Source: Nesterenkonia massiliensis (GTDB lineage: Bacteria > Actinomycetota > Actinomycetes > Actinomycetales > Micrococcaceae). From it: a DNA stretch of 32,892 nt. The position numbers and the translations under genes are program-made. Position 1 is the stretch's first letter; the number at the start of each line of letters is the position of its first letter. Below the pieces are notes generated by a model that was given only the letters and a program-made list of their open reading frames with translations, was not told the DNA's origin and made no database searches. Shown piece after piece: positions 16,546 to 24,775 of this stretch. Location of the stretch: NCBI RefSeq assembly GCF_000455245.1, contig NZ_HG005166.1:381218-414109 (forward strand). The letters run 5' to 3'.

Positions 16546-18513
16546 GTGAAACTACGGAAACTCTCTGCCGCGACGGCCATTTTGGCCTCCGGCGCACTCG
16601 TCCTCTCGGGCTGCACCCCGGGTGAGGACAATGCTGCAGAGCCGGATACCACCGAGACCACCGACAACGGCGGCGCAGCTGGCGGCGGTGACTACACCCA
16701 GGAGGGTCAGCAGTACACCGTTGAGCCCGACTCCGGAGCACTGGCTGATCTGGGCGCTGACTTCGAGACTGCCGCTGATGAGATCAACGTCTCCGTGGCG
16801 GACGTGAACTTCGTCTCCTACAACGGTCTGGCACGTACCGCCAATAACACCACCAACTCCGCCATTGTGGAACAGCTGGGCTCCGGCTTCTGGTACTTCG
16901 GCTCTGACCTGACCATCAACCAGAACGAGGAGTTCGGCTCCTACGAGGTGATCGAGGAAGGTGAGGTCGTCTACGAAGAGGACGAGAACGGCGACCCCCT
17001 GCTGGATGAAGAGACCGGCGAACTGGTCATCAACACTGAAGAGTCCACTCCGCAGGTTGTTGAATACACTATCAGCGACGACGCCGTGTGGTCCGATGGC
17101 ACCCCGATCACCGTGGCAGACTTCGTCCTAGCCTGGGGCGTACAGGCTCCGGGCCTGGAGAACCCGGATTTCGATCCTGAGGACGAGTCCGAGGACGCAG
17201 AGCCGCCGCACCTGTTTGACTCCACCTCCAAGAGCTTCGGCGAGTACGTGCCCAACGGTCCCGAGGGAGAGCTGGACGGCAAGACCTTCACCGTTGAGTA
17301 CTCTGACCACTACGTCTACGTCGACTGGCAGCTGGTTGTTCCCGCACCCCAGCCGGCACATATTGTGGCCGAGCAGGGTGGTCTGAGCGTTGACGAGCTG
17401 GTGCAGGCCTTCTATGACAAGGACGGTTCCGCACTGGTGGACGCCGCTGAGTTCTGGAACACCGGCTGGCACGTTCAGGGCGGTGAGCTGCCTGATTCGG
17501 AGCTGATCCCCTCCTCCGGCAAGTACCTGATTGACTCCTTCTCCACCGGTGAGTACATCTCCCTGGTCGCCAACCCCGACTACTGGGGCACCCCGGCCGG
17601 TACCGAGCGCATCACCTTCCACTTCATCGGTGACGGCGCTATGCCGCAGGCTCTGGAAAACGGTGACCTTGATGTCATCGCCCCCCAGCCCACCGTTGAC
17701 ACCCTGGACCTGCTCAACGGCATGAACCGCGACATCGTCATCCACGAACAGGAGCTGGCTACCTGGGAGCACCTGGACCTCAACCACAGCGAGAACTCGG
17801 TGTTCAACGACCCGCTGGTGCGTGAAGCCTTCGCACTGTGCGTGCCGCGTCAGCTGATCGTGGACAACCTGATCAAGCCGATCTACCCCGAGGCTGAGCT
17901 GCTGAACGCCCGCGAGGTCTTCAACTACCAGCCCACTTACGACGAGATCACCTCTGAGTCCTACGACGGTCGTTACGACGAGCAGGACCTGGAGCGCGCA
18001 GCTGAGCTGCTCGAGGAAGCCGGACTGGACTCAGTCGACGTCTCCATCGGCTACCAGGCACCTAACCCGCGCCGTACCGACCAGGTGCAGCTGATCGCCG
18101 AGCAGTGTGGCCAGGCTGGCTTCAACATCGAAGACGGCGGACACGAGGCCTTCTTCGCTGAGGTCATCCCCTCCGGTGACTGGGATATTGCTCTCTTCGC
18201 CTGGGCAGGTTCGGGTCAGATCGCTTCTGGCCGTAACCTCTACCACTCCGCAGGTGGCCAGAACGACGCCAGCTGGAACAACGAAGAGCTCGACGCTCTC
18301 TGGGACGAGCTGGTTGTCACCATGGAAGAAGAGGATCGCATCCCGCTGATCCAGCAGATCGAGAAGATCCTCTGGGACGACCTGATGAGCATCCCGCTCT
18401 TCGTCCACCCGGGCATCTTCGCCTCTGACGCCGAGATCTACAACGTGCGCTCAACTGCAGCACAGACCGGCATCACCTGGAACGCCGACCAGTGGCAGCG
18501 CGCCGCCGAGTGA
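16546..18513 (+). CDS. peptide ABC transporter substrate-binding lipoprotein (family 5), operon 2
   Basis: This 655-residue lipoprotein starts with GTG at 16546, six bases after GAGGAG. It has a signal sequence with lipobox LSGC, an acidic linker, and a long family 5 binding domain: VEYTISDDAVWSDGTPITVADFVLAW, VANPDYWG, VREAFALCVPRQLIVDNL, and the C-terminal IPLFVHPGIF. It is larger than the operon 1 protein and rich in Asp and Glu, as in the large actinobacterial members of the family. It should bind peptides or a related solute outside the membrane for the operon 2 transporter. The open frame reaches back to 16486, but that extension has no signal-peptide character. Three hairpins follow the stop. 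Confidence 0.92.
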   Translation: MKLRKLSAATAILASGALVLSGCTPGEDNAAEPDTTETTDNGGAAGGGDYTQEGQQYTVEPDSGALADLGADFETAADEINVSVADVNFVSYNGLARTANNTTNSAIVEQLGSGFWYFGSDLTINQNEEFGSYEVIEEGEVVYEEDENGDPLLDEETGELVINTEESTPQVVEYTISDDAVWSDGTPITVADFVLAWGVQAPGLENPDFDPEDESEDAEPPHLFDSTSKSFGEYVPNGPEGELDGKTFTVEYSDHYVYVDWQLVVPAPQPAHIVAEQGGLSVDELVQAFYDKDGSALVDAAEFWNTGWHVQGGELPDSELIPSSGKYLIDSFSTGEYISLVANPDYWGTPAGTERITFHFIGDGAMPQALENGDLDVIAPQPTVDTLDLLNGMNRDIVIHEQELATWEHLDLNHSENSVFNDPLVREAFALCVPRQLIVDNLIKPIYPEAELLNAREVFNYQPTYDEITSESYDGRYDEQDLERAAELLEEAGLDSVDVSIGYQAPNPRRTDQVQLIAEQCGQAGFNIEDGGHEAFFAEVIPSGDWDIALFAWAGSGQIASGRNLYHSAGGQNDASWNNEELDALWDELVVTMEEEDRIPLIQQIEKILWDDLMSIPLFVHPGIFASDAEIYNVRSTAAQTGITWNADQWQRAAE

Positions 18514-18629
18514 TCAGTCACTGACTGATCCTCACGGCAGGCAGCGCCGGGGTTGATCACCATCAATCCCCTGGCGAAGCGATGACGGCGGGATCTGGCA
18601 GACCACACATCTGCCAGGTCCCGCCGTCA
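18512..18629 (+). terminator. three consecutive stem-loops between binding-protein and permease genes, operon 2
   Basis: First stem: GATCAGTC (18512-18519) with GACTGATC (18523-18530), starting within the stop codon. Second: TTGAT with ATCAA around CACC at 18553-18566, extended by flanking Gs and Cs. Third: a 20-base arm at 18583-18602 with 18610-18629, complementary except for one U-G pair, with a loop of seven. None has a long T run. Together they probably reduce transcription or protect the 3' end of the binding-protein mRNA, matching the role of the stem-loop in operon 1. Confidence 0.65.
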
Positions 18630-18667
18630 CCACGTCCCCCCGTTATCCCGGAAGGCGATACCCCGCT

Positions 18668-20203
18668 GTGCTGAAATACATTCTCAAGCGATTCGGAAGC
18701 ACCATTCTGGTGCTCTTCGGCGCTTCCGTCCTGGTCTTCTTCATGACCGTCCACTCCGGAGACCCACTCGCTGATCTCCGTGAGAGCAACGACCCCGATG
18801 CCCCGTATCAGATGGAGCAGCGCATCCGGGTCATGAACCTGGACCAGCCCTGGTACGTGCGTTATTGGGGCTGGCTGCGCGGAGTGCTTGGCTGCTTCTA
18901 TGGCCAGTGTGACTTCGGCGTGAACCGCGAGGGCCAGCAGATGAACTCGATTCTCGCTGGTGCCGCACAGGACTCGCTGCGTCTGGTCTTCATTGCCACA
19001 ATCGCCTCGATTGTCATCGGCATCCTGATCGGCATTATGTCCGCCATCCGCCAGTACTCCCTCTTCGACTACTCCGTCTCCTTCATCATCTTCCTGTTCT
19101 GGTCCATGCCCGTGTTCTGGGTTGCAGTCCTGGCCAAGGATTATCTGGCCATCGGTTATAACAACTGGATGCAGGACGGCGGTCACTTCAGCTGGCCGCA
19201 GATATTCATCATCTCGGCAGTGCTTGCCGTGGCCATTCCCCTGGTGGCAGGCGGAGATCCCAAGCGCCGGGTCATCACTGGCGTGATGACATTCGCTGCC
19301 AGCGCCGGTGCCTTGTGGTTCTTCGACAGCTCATCATTTGCGACCACTCCGCGTATCGGTGGAATCGGCATCATCATTCTCAGCCTGGCACTTGCCGTTG
19401 GTCTGACCGCGCTCATTACCGGGCTGAACAACCGCAATGTGCTGTACACCTCGCTGATGGTGGCCGGTATCGGCATTGTCGCCTACTACGCCACCTGGGG
19501 ACTGCTGGAGAACCCCCCAGGCGGTTGGTTCCTCATGCTGGGGCTGTTTGCTCTGACCATCGTGGTCTGCGTGGTGCTTGCTCGTGTATTCGGAGGCTAT
19601 GCCAAGGGACAAGCCACTGCGGTCTCCGTTATCACCGGCACTCTGATCTCAGGCTTGATCCTGCTGGATCATTTCATGTACCACTGGCCCGAGCTGATCT
19701 CGCTGAAAGCACGTCCGATCAGCACGATCGGCTCTCATACCCGCCGTTTTACCGAAGACGATGTCACCTGGTGGCAGGTCAACCTGGACCTGCTGACCCA
19801 GCTCTGGGTGCCAACTATGGTGCTGATGATCACCTCGGTGGCCACATATACCCGGTATACCCGGTCCTCAATGCTGGAAGTCGCCCGTCAGGATTACATT
19901 CGAACAGCCCGGGCCAAGGGCGCCAACGAACGCTCAGTGACCTTCAAACATGCTTTCCGCAACGCGATGATCCCGCTGGCCACCATTGTGGCTTTCGACT
20001 TCGCCGGGCTGATCGGCGGCACCGTGATTATGGAACAGGTCTTCAACTGGAACGGCATGGGCGGGCTCTTTGTCACTGGCCTGCAACAAGTTGACCCTGC
20101 ACCGGTGATGGGCTTCGTGATAGTCACCGGCTTCGTAGCTGTGATGTTCAACTTCCTGGCGGACATCGCGTACGCCCTCCTCGACCCAAGGATCCGAGTA
20201 TGA
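18668..20203 (+). CDS. oversized peptide ABC transporter permease, DppB-like, operon 2
   Basis: This is a 511-residue permease. The DppB pattern is present at both ends: an N-terminus LKYILKRFGSTILVLFGASVLVFFM, and at the C-terminus the ATPase-contact loop YIRTARAKGANERSVTFKHAFRNAMIP followed by GGTVIMEQVFNWNGMGG. Between about residues 175 and 345 an insertion carries several extra hydrophobic helices not found in the 308-residue operon 1 homologue. It begins with GTG at 18668, with a rather distant GGAAGG upstream. It ends in an ATGA overlap with the next gene. Comparable long permeases occur in Actinobacteria; what the inserted helices do is unknown. Confidence 0.9.
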   Translation: MLKYILKRFGSTILVLFGASVLVFFMTVHSGDPLADLRESNDPDAPYQMEQRIRVMNLDQPWYVRYWGWLRGVLGCFYGQCDFGVNREGQQMNSILAGAAQDSLRLVFIATIASIVIGILIGIMSAIRQYSLFDYSVSFIIFLFWSMPVFWVAVLAKDYLAIGYNNWMQDGGHFSWPQIFIISAVLAVAIPLVAGGDPKRRVITGVMTFAASAGALWFFDSSSFATTPRIGGIGIIILSLALAVGLTALITGLNNRNVLYTSLMVAGIGIVAYYATWGLLENPPGGWFLMLGLFALTIVVCVVLARVFGGYAKGQATAVSVITGTLISGLILLDHFMYHWPELISLKARPISTIGSHTRRFTEDDVTWWQVNLDLLTQLWVPTMVLMITSVATYTRYTRSSMLEVARQDYIRTARAKGANERSVTFKHAFRNAMIPLATIVAFDFAGLIGGTVIMEQVFNWNGMGGLFVTGLQQVDPAPVMGFVIVTGFVAVMFNFLADIAYALLDPRIRV

Positions 20204-21339
20204 GCGAGAACAATTCTTCTGATCTTGAACAGCAGATGACCGACCTCGCCGAGGTTGAGGATGCCAAACTGCAGAACAAGGGACGTTCGCTGTCCCAGAA
20301 TCAGCTGGTGCTGAGACGGTTCTTCAGCCACAAGCCTGCCGTGCTGTCGCTGATCATTCTGGTCTTCTGCGCTGTGATGGCTTTCTCATCCCTGGGCTAC
20401 GGGCCGATCCCGGGCTGGTGGGATAAGACCCACACCGCCACGGGTCCGGTGATCGACGGTGGACGCCCCACGATGTTCCAGAACGGCCAGATCCTCGGTG
20501 AGCATCCCTTTGGGCAGACCCAGATGGGCCAGGACTACTTTGCTCAGGTCATGTACGGCATGCAGCAGTCCTTGATCATCGCCTTCGTGGTGGGCATCGT
20601 CTCCACCATTGTCGGTGTGGTCATCGGTGCATTGGCTGGCTTCTACCGCGGTTGGATCGAAACCATCCTGATGCGCCTGACCGACGTGGTCATCGTGGTG
20701 CCGCTGCTGGTGATCGCGGCTGTGGCCGGCCAGATGGTCGGTGGTCGGGTGTGGCTGCTGGCACTTGTGCTTGGTCTGATCACCTGGACGGGCTTGGCTC
20801 GACTAGTTCGCGCGGAGATTCTCACCCTGCGAGAGAAGGAGTACGTGGCAGCCTCAATTGCGATGGGCTCCTCCGCATGGCGAATCATTCTGCGCCATAT
20901 GGTGCCCAACAGCATCGGCGTCATCATCGTCAACACCACATTCTCCATTGCCGCGGCGATCCTACTGGAGTCATCCCTGTCCTATATCGGATTCGGTGTG
21001 CGTCCGCCTGAGCTCTCGTTGGGCTTCCTGATCAACTACTACGAGTCCGCCTCCAGCACCCGGCCTTGGCTGTTCTGGTTCCCCGGCATCTTCATCGTGC
21101 TGATCGCTCTGACGGTGAACTTCATCGGTGACGGTTTGCGCGATGCCTACGACCCGCGGCAGAAGCGTGTCGGAGACCGGCGCCCCGGTCTGCTGCGCTC
21201 ACTGGGCCTGCGCAATCGCCGCGCAGAAGAGCGCGTAGCTGGCGCAGGCAACGCCTACGGCACCCCCGGCACTGCCACCCACCCTGTTTCGGCCTCAGAG
21301 CCGAAGGGGAACACTATGCGTTTCTGGAGGAAGAAATGA
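20200..21339 (+). CDS. peptide ABC transporter permease, DppC-like, operon 2
   Basis: This is a 379-residue permease. A hydrophilic N-terminus leads into VLRRFFSHKPAVLSLIILVFCAVM. EHPFGQTQMGQDYFAQVMYGMQQSL is the characteristic external region, and YVAASIAMGSSAWRIILRHMVPNSIGV is the ATPase-contact loop. After the usual end (DGLRDAYDPRQKR) an extra basic tail of about 55 residues continues, rich in Arg, Gly and Ala. It overlaps both neighbours by ATGA, so it is translated as part of operon 2. Confidence 0.93.
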   Translation: MSENNSSDLEQQMTDLAEVEDAKLQNKGRSLSQNQLVLRRFFSHKPAVLSLIILVFCAVMAFSSLGYGPIPGWWDKTHTATGPVIDGGRPTMFQNGQILGEHPFGQTQMGQDYFAQVMYGMQQSLIIAFVVGIVSTIVGVVIGALAGFYRGWIETILMRLTDVVIVVPLLVIAAVAGQMVGGRVWLLALVLGLITWTGLARLVRAEILTLREKEYVAASIAMGSSAWRIILRHMVPNSIGVIIVNTTFSIAAAILLESSLSYIGFGVRPPELSLGFLINYYESASSTRPWLFWFPGIFIVLIALTVNFIGDGLRDAYDPRQKRVGDRRPGLLRSLGLRNRRAEERVAGAGNAYGTPGTATHPVSASEPKGNTMRFWRKK

Positions 21340-23018
21340 GTGAACCGATCCTCAGCTTCGAGGATGTCCGGGTCAGCTTCGCCACCGAATCAGGCACGGT
21401 CGATGCTGTGAAGGGCGTGAGCTTTGATGTGAAGCCCGGTGAGGTCGTGGCGGTGGTGGGCGAATCCGGTTCCGGTAAGTCCGTGACCTCGTCAACCTCT
21501 ATGGGACTCTCCGCGGAGAATGCCACGGTGACCGGTACGGTGATCCTGGATGGCAAAGACGTGACTCGGATGCCTGCAGGGGAACTGCGCAAGCTGCGCG
21601 GTAACGACATCTCCATGGTGTTCCAGGAGCCCATGACTGCGCTGAACCCAGTGCTGAAGGTCTCAGACCAGATGGCCGAGGTCTTCGAGATTCATGGTCG
21701 TGCCTATGGCAAGGACGCAGTGGCCAAATCCATAGAACTGCTCGAGCAGGTGGGAATTCCCAATGCTGCAGAGCGGATCTATGAGTATCCGCACCAGTTC
21801 TCCGGTGGTCAGCGTCAGCGCATCGTCATCGCCATGGCGATTGCGAATAATCCGAAGATGATCATCGCCGATGAACCCACCACCGCACTGGATGTCACCG
21901 TCCAGGCCGAGATCCTCGACCTGCTGCGGACGCTGAAAGATGAGACCAAGGCCGGCATTCTGCTGATCACTCACAATATGGGTGTGGTGGCGGATATGGC
22001 CGATCGCGTCGTCGTCATGTTCCAGGGCGTAGTGGTGGAGCACGGGCCGGCAGAGGAGATCCTTCTGGACCCGCAGCACCCATACACTAAACGGCTGCTG
22101 GAGGCTATGCCTCGACTGCGGGACACCTCATTGACTGTTAATGAGCCATCACCTGTTGTTGCTGCCGAAGAGGTTGCTCCCGGTGACTACGTCCTGGAGG
22201 GTCGGGACCTGGCGTTGGCCTATAAGCACCGCGGCCGCTCCAAGCGCGTGGTGGAAGGGGTGAACTTCGGGGTGCGTCCCGGCGAGATCCTCGGTCTGGT
22301 GGGAGAGTCCGGTTCCGGCAAGTCCACCGTGGCCAAGGCTGTGCTGGGACTGCTGGAGGTAGACCACGGGGAGTTGCTGATCCGTGGGAAGAACCTGCCT
22401 AAGCTCCCGCGTAGGGAGAAGAAAGCGCTGCGCCGAGAGATCGGTGTGGTCTTCCAGGACCCAGCGGCCTCCTTGGATCCGCGTTTCCCCATCGGCGAGA
22501 TCATCACTGAGCCGATGGTGATTCATAAAGTGGGTACCCCTAAAGAGCGCATCGCCCGAGCGGAAGAGCTGCTGGAGGCGGTGAAACTACCGCGCGATGT
22601 GGTCAACCGTTTCCCGCATGAACTCTCCGGAGGTCAACGTCAGCGTGTGAGCATCGCCCGTGCGCTGGCCTTGAGCCCCTCCATTCTCATCGCTGATGAG
22701 CCCACCTCGGCCCTGGACGTTTCGGTACAGGCTCGTGTGCTGGATATGTTCTCAGAGCTGCAGGAGCAGTATGAGTTCGCTTGCCTGTTCGTGACCCACG
22801 ACCTTGCTGTGGTGGACCAGCTGGCGGATCAGATTATGGTCATGGAGAAGGGGCGAGTGGTGGAGCAGGGCCGCAAGGAGCAGATCCTGACCTCACCTCG
22901 CGAGGACTACACCAAGCGGCTGCTGGCCGCGGCACCGGTGCCGGATCCGTATAAGCAGCGTGCACGTCGTGAGGCTCGCCGTCAGCTGCTCACCGCTCAG
23001 GGAATCGCTCTGGACTAA
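21336..23018 (+). CDS. fused double ABC ATPase for peptide uptake, operon 2
   Basis: This 560-residue protein holds two full ATPase domains in one chain, equal to DppD plus DppF. Walker A GESGSGKS occurs at residues 42-49 and again near 323-330. Both halves have FSGGQRQR or LSGGQRQR signatures, DEPTTALD or DEPTSALD Walker B motifs, and H-loop His residues (LITHNMGVV, FVTHDLAVV). Unlike the two operon 1 ATPases, neither half carries the C-terminal CxxxxRC Cys cluster. It energises the operon 2 permeases. It begins in an ATGA overlap, and the next gene follows within about 10 bases. Confidence 0.95.
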   Translation: MSEPILSFEDVRVSFATESGTVDAVKGVSFDVKPGEVVAVVGESGSGKSVTSSTSMGLSAENATVTGTVILDGKDVTRMPAGELRKLRGNDISMVFQEPMTALNPVLKVSDQMAEVFEIHGRAYGKDAVAKSIELLEQVGIPNAAERIYEYPHQFSGGQRQRIVIAMAIANNPKMIIADEPTTALDVTVQAEILDLLRTLKDETKAGILLITHNMGVVADMADRVVVMFQGVVVEHGPAEEILLDPQHPYTKRLLEAMPRLRDTSLTVNEPSPVVAAEEVAPGDYVLEGRDLALAYKHRGRSKRVVEGVNFGVRPGEILGLVGESGSGKSTVAKAVLGLLEVDHGELLIRGKNLPKLPRREKKALRREIGVVFQDPAASLDPRFPIGEIITEPMVIHKVGTPKERIARAEELLEAVKLPRDVVNRFPHELSGGQRQRVSIARALALSPSILIADEPTSALDVSVQARVLDMFSELQEQYEFACLFVTHDLAVVDQLADQIMVMEKGRVVEQGRKEQILTSPREDYTKRLLAAAPVPDPYKQRARREARRQLLTAQGIALD

Positions 23019-23028
23019 GTGGCAGAAG

Positions 23029-24135
23029 GTGACTGAGGACCGTCGCGCTGGTGCGCTTATTGCTCGCACTCGCGATGCCGAGTGGCTCGAGCAGGCTCAG
23101 CAGAATCGCCGTCGACGACGACGCAGGATGCTGAAACTAGGTGCTGCTGGCGCGGCGGTCGCCGTCGTTGCGGTATTCCTGCTCCAGGACGGTCTGCGTC
23201 GCAGCGGATTGCTGGATGCAGTGGGATATACCTGCGGGGAGTTCATCCATCCCGAGGAAAACCTTTCTGACCAACCCCGAAATACTCATTTCAGCAGCTG
23301 GGCTGCATTCGAAGAGCAGCTGGTCGAGAATTTTGAACCGGGGGAGGGTTATGAAGATCCCGGTGAGCTACTGAGCCAGATGCAGGAGTATGCCCAGGCG
23401 CTGGGGATGACACCTGTCTCTGGGGCTTTTCTGGGATGGAGTATCACCGAGCAACCTTTCGTCGCCAGCGCGGTAGGGGAGCAGCTACTGGTGGGGCATA
23501 CCTCCCAAGCCTGGAGCCTGGTGGATTCGCTCATGGTGGTCGACCCCGCCACTGGGGAGGCGCTCAGCTACGCGGCGATCCGCGATTCTCAGCGGCGCGA
23601 TGAGGACAGCCCTACCAGGCTGCTTCTGGGAGCGGGAGTGGTAGAGGACTACATGGTGATTCAGGTTCGCGCCGCAAATGGTGATACTCATGCCGTGCGA
23701 CTGGGGATAACTGGCGCGGACGACTCTGAATGTTTGCGGCTTCCTGGAGTGGAGACTGAGGCCGATCAATTAGGTGCACTCCCGGTAGTGCTGCGCCGCG
23801 TTGTTGATCTCAGTAGTACATACCAGGACGCCCAGCTGAGCATTGCCCACGGTCGCGAGGCCCGACCAGCACCTGGAAGCCCGGATCCGGGAATGAGTCT
23901 GAGCCAGATCGACGTGCAGCAGTGGGAGGTTCTGAGCACCCAGGAGGGCCTCAGCGATGACCAAGCCGTCCAGGAGCTCAGCCGGCACGTACACACCTCC
24001 TCCGACTCGTTGGATCTGGACGTGGCTGAGGCGGAGGTTGCCTTCGCCGGGGCAGTCCGATCCGTCCGGTCCCTTCAGCAGAACCAGTATCTGATCACTT
24101 GGGAGCACGGCTACCTGGTACTAGCACGGCCCTGA
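23029..24135 (+). CDS. unknown membrane-anchored protein downstream of peptide operon 2
   Basis: I do not recognise a family. The GTG at 23029 gives 368 residues; the frame is open back to 22960, but that overlaps the ATPase gene. The protein has an Arg-rich cytoplasmic segment (QNRRRRRRRMLK), one hydrophobic helix (LGAAGAAVAVVAVFLL) at about residues 36-52, and a large acidic extracytoplasmic part. A beta-propeller-like reading of segments such as SLVDSLMVVDPATGEALSYAAI and QYLITWEHGYLVLARP is possible but weak. It lies 10 bases after the ATPase stop and may be read from the same transcript. A link to peptide uptake is only inferred from position. Confidence 0.7.
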   Translation: MTEDRRAGALIARTRDAEWLEQAQQNRRRRRRRMLKLGAAGAAVAVVAVFLLQDGLRRSGLLDAVGYTCGEFIHPEENLSDQPRNTHFSSWAAFEEQLVENFEPGEGYEDPGELLSQMQEYAQALGMTPVSGAFLGWSITEQPFVASAVGEQLLVGHTSQAWSLVDSLMVVDPATGEALSYAAIRDSQRRDEDSPTRLLLGAGVVEDYMVIQVRAANGDTHAVRLGITGADDSECLRLPGVETEADQLGALPVVLRRVVDLSSTYQDAQLSIAHGREARPAPGSPDPGMSLSQIDVQQWEVLSTQEGLSDDQAVQELSRHVHTSSDSLDLDVAEAEVAFAGAVRSVRSLQQNQYLITWEHGYLVLARP

Positions 24136-24161
24136 TCAGAAGTTCCTAGCCGACGCCCAGT

Positions 24162-24536
24162 TCAGCGGGCGAGGGCTCGGGTGTAGCTCTGGGCCCAGAT
24201 CAGAGTGATAGCAACAGCGACAACGGGAACTCCGAAAGTCACCAGTAGCAGTGGCAGCGGGTCCTGACTGCACAAGAAGACCACGGCGAGTACACCGCTG
24301 AGCAGAGCAAGCAGAATCCCGGGTGCCAGTGAGCTCAGCAGCTGAGCGCGGATCGCAGAGGTGCGAGCCGCTCGCGGCCACTTTTTTCCGGACCCTGAGC
24401 GGCCGGCTAAACAGTGGACATGCCCCTGGGGGACCTCCAAGGAGAAATCCGTAACGATGATCCGCACATTTCCATCCGCCTCGGTGTAGCGGATAGAGAT
24501 CTTCTCCAGGGAGATGGCGTGCTTCAGCGCAGTCAT
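24162..24536 (-). pseudogene. in-frame remnant of an ABC transporter: ATPase start joined to permease tail
   Basis: The 124-residue frame begins like an ABC ATPase: SLEKISIRYTEADGNVRIIVTDFSLEVPQG, then HCLAGRSGSGK, a Walker A. It stops resembling an ATPase directly after GSGK and continues KWPRAARTSAIRAQLLSSLAPG into two hydrophobic helices and a short basic end, like the C-terminus of a FtsX-type permease. The switch falls in a run of six As in the coding strand (complement at 24383-24388). The simplest reading is a single in-frame deletion that removed most of an ATPase and most of an adjacent permease. The ATG has no ribosome site, but a -10-like TAATCT (complement at 24543-24548) ends seven bases before it, so a leaderless mRNA is possible. 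The encoded protein cannot hydrolyse ATP as an ABC protein. Confidence 0.65.
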
Positions 24537-24607
24537 GTGAAGGAGATTACACAGTGCTGGGTTAATTTCGGGTTACCGGAAAACTCTTTTTGATAGATAT
24601 TCGAATA

Positions 24608-24627
24608 CCGCCAGAGGCGGCATTTTT
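24608..24627 (+). terminator. small rightward intrinsic terminator with no adjacent gene
   Basis: CCGCC (24608-24612), AGA, GGCGG (24616-24620), then C, A and five Ts at 24623-24627 form a compact intrinsic terminator for rightward transcription. It is immediately preceded by the 10-bp palindrome TATTCGAATA at 24598-24607. The nearest rightward gene ends 470 bases earlier, beyond the leftward ABC remnant, so it may stop antisense read-through, end a small RNA, or be left from a lost gene. Confidence 0.6.
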
Positions 24628-24669
24628 ATACATGTCGGCACCTCTCACCGGTAGCGAACTGATGCTGCA

Positions 24670-24744
24670 CACCACTAGTGTCCAGAAGTGGTGAACATCT
24701 TCGATTTTGTGCTAGCGCGTACACTGGGCTGGTGCGCTCGCACC
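24670..24744 (+). promoter_or_regulatory. typA upstream region: dyads and a -10-like hexamer
   Basis: CACCACT at 24670-24676 pairs with AGTGGTG at 24687-24693 around 10 bases. A -10-like TACACT lies at 24720-24725. A perfect 14-bp dyad GGTGCG-CT-CGCACC at 24731-24744 would be at the very start of the mRNA. The ribosome site GGAAGG is at 24762-24767. No convincing -35 was found. Confidence 0.35.
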
Positions 24745-24775
24745 ATTTGACCTTAAGTTTTGGAAGGCCTTTCTC

